The position numbers and the translations under genes were made by a program. The notes beneath the pieces were generated by a model. That model made no database searches. It was not told the origin of the DNA and was given only the letters and a program-made list of their open reading frames with translations. From NCBI GenBank assembly GCA_039090855.1, contig CM077024.1, positions 66,301,594-66,365,593 on the forward strand: a stretch of 64,000 nt of DNA. The letters are read 5' to 3'. The number at the start of each line of letters is the position of its first letter. Positions within the stretch are counted from its first letter, which is position 1. Shown here piece after piece: positions 57,147 through 64,000 of this stretch. Origin of the DNA: Macrothele yani (lineage: Eukaryota > Arthropoda > Arachnida > Araneae > Macrothelidae).

Positions 57147-57311
57147 GTTCTTATGGTTCTACTTTTAACCTTTTAACCTTATACAATAAATTTTTAAATT
57201 CCGTCAGTAAGTTTGAATGTCTGTTGTGTAGGGTTTCTTGTAATGATCGTGCATCGAAGGCAACTACCTTGATTACTGTTTTGACAATTTCTGCATGAAT
57301 TTGGATATCTT

Positions 57312-57325
57312 CATCGTGAATAATT
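57312..57325. repeat. right 14-bp target-site duplication
   Basis: CATCGTGAATAATT, identical to 56167-56180. Confidence 0.85.
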
Positions 57326-57635
57326 ACAGTAATTGAATGATATTTGGTAAGAACATATCTTCATTCATGGAAAACAGAACTATATCATAAGAGATGTTGA
57401 AAGTGTCCGCCCTGTGAATCAAGACAGGCTTCAACACGAGAGTCCATATTTCAGAAAGTTCACGCCAGTTGCCTCGGCATAATCGCTGCCGCTGCCTCGC
57501 AGATGTTGTTCTTCAATGCCTGTTGGCGCGCTCGTCGTGACCTTGGACGTCGCGCATGCCAGGTTCATGATTCTCCGGGGTTAATTCAGTTGTTTACGCT
57601 TTCCAACCGTAGGTTGAAGAAGCGTATATGCTCCA

Positions 57636-59480
57636 GCTTTTTCCGTCCGTCTGTCCGTCTGTCAGACCGATAACTCAAGTAAAAATGGTTCGATTTCGAT
57701 GACATTTTAGTATGTGGTAGGGGACCAACAGGGAACGAATCCTATTGAAAATGGGTGAAGTGGGGTCAAAGGTCACGCCATAAGAGCGGGATCCATTCAA
57801 TTGCCCTTATGCGTCATAACTTGCGTAAATATGGTTCGATTTCAGTGAAATTTTAGTATGTGGTAGGGGACCACGTGTGGACGAATCCTATTGAAAATGA
57901 GTGAAGTGCGGTCAATGGTCAAAACATAGGAGCGGGATGCATTCCATTGTTATTATGCGTCATAAGGTGCGTAAAAATGGTTCGATTTCGATGAAAATTT
58001 AGTGTGTGGTAGGGGGCCACCTGGAGAGGAACCCTATTGAAAATGGGACAAATGGAGTCAAAGGTCAGGACATAGGATCGGGATCCATTCCATCGCCCTT
58101 ATCCCACACTATTAAGGTGGACGTCAAGTAATTTTGCTTCCTATATTTCCAATGGAAAACCTTTTGTACATATTTCCTTCACAATTAGTGTGTTCCCAAG
58201 GATGGAAATTTGAACATCGATTAAAATAACTTCATACTATAACTTGGAATACTTAACATTTTCTAAAACATAACCATAATTATATTAAAAAACAATAACG
58301 TTTCCTTTTGTGGTGTTGAAACCAGAAAAAAGATGGCGCGACCTGTACTTTGATGACGTCAGTGGACAAATAAATGTTGGATTGCATAATTACGGCTATG
58401 GTTTAGAAAATTTTATTACGGTTATGGTTTAGAAAATATTAAGTATTCCAAGTTATGAAATGAAGCTATTTTAATCGATGTTCAAATTTTCATTCTTGGG
58501 AACGCATTAATTGTGAAGAAAATGTGTACAGAAGTTTTTCCATTGGAAGTAAAGGAAGCAAAATTACTTGACGTCCACCTTAAAGTAGCAATTCTTGTAT
58601 GTATGTATGTACATTTTATTTTGAAAACGGCTCTGAGAATTTTGATGAAAGTCGTTAACCTACCGTTTCCTGGTAATAGAAATCGATTTAGCTTGATCTC
58701 GATTTTAGGAGAATTCGTTTAGTGGGTTAAATAACCACCCCGAATTATAACGTTCTTAGTGTCATGGCGTCGTTCCATTAATGTTTCCAATGCTTAGAAA
58801 TCTTATGACGTCACAATTTCGCGTTTGAGAATGTCGGCGCGCGGTCACGCCATCTGTCTCATTACGTCACGCGTTGTGTGTGGATACTATTAAAGTTTTA
58901 TGACGTCATACTCTTGCCAGCAGATGGTCGCAATTCCCATCTGCTTCATTACGTCACGCGTTGTGTGCTTATGTCCGTCCGTACGATAACTCGCGTAACA
59001 ATCGTTCGATTTCGATGAAGTTTTAGTATCTAGTAGGGTATCACCTGGGAAGGAAACTAATTTAAAGTGAACGAAATGGGGTGAAAAGTCAGTACATAGG
59101 AGCGGGATCCATTCCACTGCTGTTACGCGTCATAACTAACGTAAAAAAGATTCGATTTCGATGAAATTTTAGTATGTGGTAAGGGACCACCTGGCGAGAA
59201 ACCCTATTGAAAATGGGTGAAATGGGGTCAAAGGTCAGGACATGGGAGCGGAATCACTTCCATCGCCATTATGCGTCATAACTTACGTAAAAATGCTTCG
59301 ATTTGGATGAAATATTAGTATGTTGTAGGGTCTTGCCTGGGGACGAATTCTATCGAAAATGAGCGAAATGGGGTCAAAGGTTAGGACACAGAAGCGGGAT
59401 CTATTCCATAGCCCTTACGCATCATAACTTGCGTAAAAATGCTTCGATTGCGACAAAACTTTAGCATGTTATTTCGGAGG
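57636..59480. repeat. ~155-bp tandem-repeat element, family T2
   Basis: A leader CCGTCCGTCTGTCCGTCTGTC (57644-57664) precedes units of ~155 bases: TAACTTGCGTAAAAATGGTT, CGATTTCGATGAAATTTTAG, TATGTGGTAGGGGACCACCT, GGGGTCAAAGGTCAGGACAT and GCGGGATCCATTCCATCGCC. Three units lie before the MITE at 58116 and three or four after about 58965. A second, shorter leader (GTCCGTCCGTACGATAACTC) sits at 58972. The overall plan (leader plus ~155-base units carrying CGATTT) parallels family T1. Confidence 0.75.
58116..58579. mobile_element. TTAA-flanked MITE (copy 2)
   Basis: Same ends and centre as 44473-44908, with TTAA at 58112-58115 and 58580-58583. It carries an extra ~27-base local duplication near 58395-58435 (TTACGGCTATGGTTTAGAAA and its repeat). 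Inserted in the T2 tandem-repeat region, so it is younger than that array. Confidence 0.85.
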
Positions 59481-59689
59481 TATACCGAACCAGTTCTGTT
59501 GAATATCATCGATATGGGATCAAGGGTCAGGGCACAGGACCGAGATTTATTCCACAGCCATTATTCTCATAACTTGAGTGATAACTTGAGTAATGATTTC
59601 TGGTATGTTGGAAAGCGTATTATAATCAATGCATTACATGATTTTACTAACTTGTTTGTTTGTCGCGATGCTGATCGTATGCGTTAAAG

Positions 59690-60287
59690 ATGTCCTCCCG
59701 GTTAACTATAGCCGAGCGCTTGTTTCTTGCCCGTATTTATTGGGAGAGTAAATCGATAAAGTGGTGTCAGTGTGAATTTCGTAGGAAACTCGGATGTCGG
59801 ACAGCACCATGTAAACCGTGTATTCTGCAACTGGTTAAGAAGCTGGAATAGAGTGAGTTTCTTAACCAGCCATACATCACATTGTCAACCATACATCACA
59901 CGTGAGTACGGCTGAAATTGAGTCTTTCTTTGGAGATCGCGTGATTTCTAAAGGAATGTGGCCACCTCGATCTCCTGACCTAACACCCCCTGATTTCTTT
60001 CTCTTGGGATATCCAAATCAGTGGTGTTTCAAAACAAGCGAACAACCCTTGAGGCATAGAAGAACAACATCTGCGAGGCAGTGGCATCGATTACGTCGGA
60101 GCAACTCTCCCGAACTTTCCGAAATATGGAGTCTCGTGTTGAAGCCTGTCTCGATGCACAAGGATGACACTTCCAACATCTCTTATGATATGGTTCTGTT
60201 TTCGATGGATGAAGGTATGTTCTTACCAAATATCATTCGGCTACTGCAATTATTAACGATGTTATTGATAAAAACATATGTAAAGTA
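59690..60287 (+). pseudogene. Tc1/mariner-superfamily-like transposase, internally deleted
   Basis: The N-terminal HTH reads MSSRLTIAERLFLARIYWES, FRRKLGCRTAPCKPCILQLV and KKLE, then a stop. After a ~50-base junction comes the C-terminal block FFGDRVISKGMWPPRSPDLT, PPDFFLLGYPNQ, with an intact Asp in SPDLTPPDFF. Frame changes and a tail follow. The WPPRSPDLTPPDFFLWG signature marks a common arthropod DDE transposase group that I cannot assign to a named clade. The first two acidic residues fall in the deleted part. Confidence 0.68.
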
Positions 60288-60308
60288 GCGAGTGGGACAT
60301 CCTGTGTT
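59690..60308 (+). mobile_element. transposon of family W, internally deleted
   Basis: Keeps the transposase N-terminus and C-terminus with the middle missing. The right end is GTAAAGTAGCGAGTGGGACATCCTG, the inverse of 56125. A matching left end is not visible upstream, where T2 sequence abuts. Confidence 0.65.
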
Positions 60309-60900
60309 TTGCTCTGAAAAGTATGGCATTGAATCTAAAACACAAACGAAACCAGACAAGGTTTTTGAAAGAAACTAAGGAAGTAAAATGATTTTGTGTA
60401 ATGCCATTAATTTTCGCTTGATAGATTTTAGTAATGTAGCGTTTCATTTCCTTATCGTTGAAATGTTAACTTTACCTTCCAATTGCGCAAAATAAATTTC
60501 CGTATTTAATACAAACCAGAAACTTTCGAGATGGAAACTAACAGTTTGAACTACATTGCACAGTAAGTACATAACATAACTGTTTTTTTCTTATACTGGA
60601 CATGTTTTTAATTTAATGCTAATTATGATTTTCGAGAAACCGTAAGTAACAAAATTTGAGTCCCTTAAAAAATAATCTGAAGATTTGGTAAAATGCAACC
60701 TTTGATGTAGCGTCACAATGTAATGCAACAAACCGCGGCTGTATATCAGGGGTTGATTGTACGCTCCACACTGTATAGCCTCAATAAGATAGTTTGGTTG
60801 AGGCAGAGTGATGGTATGGTGGAGGTTTTTTTTTTTTTTTATAGTTCGGCTCGGGCCCATTAGTCGTTTTGGATAAAACTATGAATGGTAAGCTCTAACC
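60309..60900. other. no recognisable gene
   Basis: AT-rich, with a T run at 60822-60841. No motif. Confidence 0.45.
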
Positions 60901-60904
60901 TAGA

Positions 60905-61250
60905 CGTACAAAATTGAACTCTCAGTTTTGTGGCAGTACTTTGGGAAAGGCCGATACCTCTATCAGAGTTACAACGCATTATGTCATACAGTTCGCGATG
61001 TTACAGATTGGTTTGAGAACATGGGGGTTGAAAACTTGCACTCTATCCTGTATCCTATAGAGAATCCGTAGGATGACTGGATCTTTGAGTGCACGGAAAA
61101 TCCTCGTTTTGCGATGTCAAAGAGATCCTCCAAGAATAAATGCTGAACTTTTCACTGCTTTGAAGGCAGAACGGCAGACTATATCGCCGGTCATTTACAA
61201 AAAACAGGTGGAGAATGTTCCACGAAGACTATAGCCGTAAGGACCATAGG
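60905..61250 (+). pseudogene. Tc1-like transposase C-terminal remnant
   Basis: The plus strand reads YQSYNALCHTVRDVTDWFEN, MGVENLHS and ILYPIEN-P, a damaged form of the QDNA-CHTA...SPDLNPIEN block. The second Asp is replaced (SYNA) and the spacer to the Glu is shortened. In another frame AELFTALKAERQTISPVIYK and VENVPRRL match the usual C-terminal helix. No ends recognised. Confidence 0.6.
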
Positions 61251-61432
61251 TTTCAGAACACAACATCATTTATTTTTGTAAATCAAGACTTTTTCTGTAG
61301 ATATGCAGATGTCAAGATATTAATGGTAGGAGTATTTGGATTTGAAATTTCAGGCCCAGTCAACGAATTTCATCTTCCATCGCTCTGGTTTACTTAAATG
61401 AAAGAACCAGCGCCATACGTGTTGAAAAAAAA

Positions 61433-61503
61433 CTCGAGGGAGGAATCACTGGTTCTTTCATTCCTCCCTCGAGCATTTCCAAGGGAGGAATGATGCTCGA
61501 GGG
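61433..61503. repeat. nested inverted repeats
   Basis: CTCGAGGGAGGAAT (61433-61446) pairs exactly with ATTCCTCCCTCGAG (61460-61473). The second arm then pairs in an alternative way with GGGAGGAATGATGCTCGAG (61483-61501), so either of two hairpins can form. Confidence 0.85.
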
Positions 61504-62055
61504 GAAGTCAGCGAAATGTCAAAGATACTGTCACAAAATTTCAGTGCTAAACAAAGTTACACACCTTTCACCATACATTTTCACGACTCTGCATTCGTTC
61601 TTCGGATTTATGAACACACTTTATTTTATTATTACTGTTTCCTTTTTGCTGAAGTGTCACGTTCGTGGATGTTTTTTATGTTTTAAAACATTTTTCTGTC
61701 CCATCACATTTTTTTACAGTATGCTTGTGATCAAGCACGTTGCCGGCTCCTCGAAAGCTGAACCCTCTTTCTGCATATCATTTTCGACAGCTAAATTTTT
61801 AGATATATTAGGAACTATTTAATCAAAAATGTAGCTACTTCAATTTTTTATATAACTATTAAATCAAGTCCAAGTGGAGGTTTGGAACAATGGCAGTTTA
61901 CATGTGAAAAAAATATGCAATAAAAACATTACTTTTTCCTTCCTCCAATGAAAAAATACTTGTTACTGGGATTAAAAAAAATCAAGATTTTTATTAAATG
62001 CAAAACATAAAACACACACATCCGAATGTTATGAGTACTGGTCTCAGCGAGAATG
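61504..62055. other. no recognisable gene
   Basis: AT-rich. One hydrophobic ORF (61490-61822) without family motifs. Confidence 0.45.
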
Positions 62056-62059
62056 ATAA

Positions 62060-62230
62060 TTAGGCCTGTGTGGGCATGCCCTGCAGGACGCACATCACAT
62101 AAAGGCAGGTAGCAGTGAGAGTTAGGCCAGTGTAGTGCAGTGGATAGCACTCGGAGCTCCGGAGTCGAGAGTTGTGGGTTCGAGTTCCACCCCGGCATAA
62201 AAAATGACGGACAAATTTACTTCGTCATAA
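62060..62230 (+). repeat. SINE-B solo unit with a different tRNA-like head
   Basis: The flanks are those of the family: GCAGGACGCACATCACATAA and AGGCAG before, AAATGACGGACAAATTTACT and TCGTCATAA after. The tRNA-like head (62126-62197) is different: GTGTAGTGCAGTGGATAGCA with B box GGGTTCGAGTTCC. There is no spacer and no second unit, so it looks like the solo form of the unit-spacer-unit elements. Confidence 0.65.
62126..62197 (+). tRNA. tRNA-like module, second head type
   Basis: D arm GTGC/GCAC and T arm around GGTTCGAGTTCC are good. The acceptor stem has two mismatches of seven. The anticodon arm CTCGG..TCGAG encloses a ten-base loop built on the palindrome CTCCGGAG. Not expected to work as a tRNA. 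Confidence 0.42.
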
Positions 62231-63425
62231 AAGTTAAAGGCCATTGAATGTCAATAATTGAATGGCATCAAATGGACTCCCAGGCAAATGACCTTGCAAG
62301 AAACAAACTATGTATTAATGCAGTTTTTTCATATTTGGGATCTAAATCTTATTTGCAAATTGAAAATAGTGAATGGTGGAAGAAACATTTCAATGTAACA
62401 GAAAATTAAAAAATCTTGTTTGCATAAAAAAATCATCGGAACTAAAGTGTCCTTCATGGGCTGGGGCCCAGCAGCTGCCTGGACCTGTATCGGGCTTACT
62501 GCCTTCGGCAGGGGAATGGCTTTGTCCTTAAACGCTGCTGTCATCAGCGAACAATCTCAATCTGCCTTCGTGCATTTTGACGGGTGCAGTTCTTGCTTAG
62601 GTTCTTAACGAGGTGTGGTTTTGTGATGAATTTTAAACATTAGTTTTAGTCGACTCTTCAGGCGACAGCGAGATGGGGAGCCTGCAGCTATCCAAACGGA
62701 CAGTCTTCAAAAATAATAATGCTGCGAATGTCGTATTAACAGGTTCGTTTACTCTTGGCTTAACAATTTCGGAACTTAATGATTGGCTAGAAAACCTCGA
62801 CAAGGTCCTTAGCGCAATTTCTTAATTGCGTTAAAAGGTTATCTGCGAGACTATTTATCATAAGGTATGGTGTAATAAGAAAGATGTTTCTAAATGAGTA
62901 ATGAGGGTCAGTTAACTGGCAGCGATCGCGTCATGAAGATCTCTTTGTACTTGCTATTTTCTTCAAGTTTGCAAACACATACGATATTCATTCTCGACTT
63001 TCAAACCAAAGATTAGGCAGGCAGGTTTGTTGTACAGTGTCAGAGCTGACATGGAACTCAAGCATTTGGTCCGCTTATGCATCTCAGCGCACTACCTGCT
63101 ATTACTTGGTACTACTTGAACATTTCTGTTGTCATATACAGGCTTTTTTTAACGTCAAGGCTGATTCAACTCCTTTGAAATGCCACAGGCATCAATATAT
63201 CGTCAGTGAGTCATGCACTGCAAATTTTGAATAGTGAACTTAAGACCTAAAACTGTTATTTTAGAATGAGAAGTGTAAATATTATAAAGGAAGATTTAAG
63301 GGAACTAGAGAACGCTACCAATGTTTAAAATATTTTAAACCTATCATTAAAAAATGCGATATGAAATACATCGACAAACAATGTTGTTTTGACTAATGAC
63401 TTGCAAAAATAACAAAGAGAACTGC
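62231..63425. other. no recognised gene; one GC-richer ORF pair
   Basis: At about 62440-62605 a GC-richer stretch is open on both strands (plus: SFMGWGPAAAWTCIGLTAFG; minus: PKAVSPIQVQAAAGPQPMKD). The composition differs from its AT-rich surroundings, and it could be a small exon or a captured fragment. I recognise no family. The rest is featureless. Confidence 0.35.
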
Positions 63426-63427
63426 AT

Positions 63428-63532
63428 ATCATCATCATCATCATTGTCAACCATTATCAATCCACTGCTGGACGAAGGTCTCCCCAAGTTTCCTCCACAA
63501 CGGTCTGTCTTGTGCCAGTCTCCTCCATATAC
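63428..63532 (-). mobile_element. RTE-type LINE 3' end fragment
   Basis: The reverse of the tail at 51880-51985: ATCATCATC microsatellite, CAACCATTATCAATCCACTG and CACAACGGTCTGTCTTGTGC, encoding RLAQDRPLWRKLGETFVQQW on the minus strand. 5'-truncated to about 100 bases. Confidence 0.85.
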
Positions 63533-63559
63533 GCATACATATATACTTAAAATCCATAC

Positions 63560-63877
63560 GTGATGGTACAAAAAACGCCGCAGTGGAACTGGAGGACGCG
63601 GGAGTATACACTATACCCCTCTTGTACCCGGACGGAACAAACAAGAACTGTGGGCATGACCAAGAGGTCTCTGAGACTAAGACTCCAGGAACATCAAAGA
63701 GATTTCAAAAGAGGACTTCTCACTACGGCACTAGCGCGTGAAGTCGCCAACAACTCTGCAACACCTCTGTGGGGACAAATAAAGAAAATAGCACGATACA
63801 CAACCGCCAGAGCCACCCTCCTCAGAGAAACTATAGAAATCCTATACAGTTACGGGATATGTAAGGAGGAAACGTGA
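63560..63877 (+). pseudogene. Penelope-like GIY-YIG endonuclease fragment
   Basis: Plus strand. One frame gives ELEDAGVYTIPLLYPDGTNK (GIY motif). After a one-base shift the main frame reads VGMTKRSLRLRLQEHQRDFK, RGLLTTALAREVANN, LWGQIKKIARYTTARATLLR and ETIEIL, ending with a stop at about 63877. The order and the R-LRLQEH helix match the GIY-YIG region of Penelope-like elements. It is more diverged from the copies near 45.5 and 57 kb than they are from each other, so it is probably another lineage. Confidence 0.78.
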
Positions 63878-64000
63878 ATAGACCTCCCGCATGTATGGCG
63901 CACGCTCATTAATACGCGCGTTCATAATCACACATCTGAAATATGACGCGCACGTTCTATAATATCGATAGCAAACTTCCATTTTTGAATTCATAACTGG

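Larger units (their letters stand above)
56181..57311 (-). mobile_element. Penelope-derived insert with long inverted ends
   Basis: 1.13 kb between 14-bp duplications. The left ~225 bases (CAAAACAGTAATCAATGCAG, TTGCCTTCGATG to GAGGGGAAGACAATAAAT) are the inverse of about 57050-57284. Between them, the minus strand encodes a GIY-YIG fragment. Each inverted end carries a hammerhead-like core. Penelope-like elements often insert with odd terminal-repeat arrangements and truncations, so a tail-only copy with an inverted segment is plausible. Confidence 0.7.
56125..57560 (-). mobile_element. transposon remnant of family W (C-terminal part), split by a Penelope-derived insert
   Basis: The left end CAGGGTGTCTCACTCGCTAC and TAATAACATCGTGAATAATT match, in reverse, the right end of the copy at 60308. 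Beyond the insert (56181-57311), the sequence from 57326 (ATGATATTTGGTAAGAACAT, GATGTTGAAAGTGTCC, TCAAGACAGGCTTCAACACG) is the reverse of 60040-60245. It encodes only the last part of the transposase and is truncated near 57560. Confidence 0.7.

Overview
This is a gene-poor, AT-rich eukaryotic window made almost entirely of transposable elements. The mix is Tc1/mariner with TA target sites, a Mutator-like element, an RTE-type LINE, Penelope-like elements with GIY-YIG, tRNA-derived SINEs and TTAA foldback MITEs. It points to an animal, most likely an arthropod. I cannot place it more exactly from sequence alone. I recognise no host protein-coding gene. Nearly every recognisable coding region is a decayed transposase or reverse transcriptase.

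Layout. 3.4-5.8 kb: one Tc1-like element inserted inside another. 6.0-6.6 kb: two SINEs with target-site duplications. 6.6-7.2 kb: a higher-order tandem repeat. 7.88-25.39 kb: a third Tc1-like element, split by a 16.1-kb insertion (8729-24824). That insertion is the main feature of the window: a foldback-type Mutator-like element (MULE). A 10-bp direct repeat flanks it. Its ends are clusters of a ~16-bp subrepeat. It has inverted arms of about 5-6 kb built from ~135-bp tandem units, each arm carrying a nearly identical 1.45-kb non-LTR retrotransposon 3' end. A broken FLYWCH/MULE-type transposase lies in the centre. The architecture resembles Drosophila FB-NOF.

25.76-27.03 kb: a mariner with catalytic losses. 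27.6-28.1, 37.2-37.7, 42.3-43.1 and 62.1 kb: an unusual tRNA-like repeat family in unit-spacer-unit or solo form. 36.0-39.8 kb: a fourth Tc1-like element holding one of these arrays plus a ~1.9-kb tandem-repeat element; a relative of the latter is at 31.2-32.15 kb. 44.5 and 58.1 kb: two copies of one TTAA MITE. 45.2-46.5 kb: a Penelope-like RT plus GIY-YIG remnant. 46.9-48.3 kb: a Tc1-like element cut by two SINEs. 51.2-52.0 kb: an RTE LINE 3' end. 54.8-60.3 kb: Tc1/mariner remnants, one carrying a Penelope-derived inverted-repeat insertion with hammerhead-like motifs and a 14-bp target duplication. 60.9-61.25 and 63.4-63.9 kb: further transposase, RTE and Penelope fragments.

The genes do not form a host pathway. 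The window records successive nested insertions, and the order of several can be read from their junctions.
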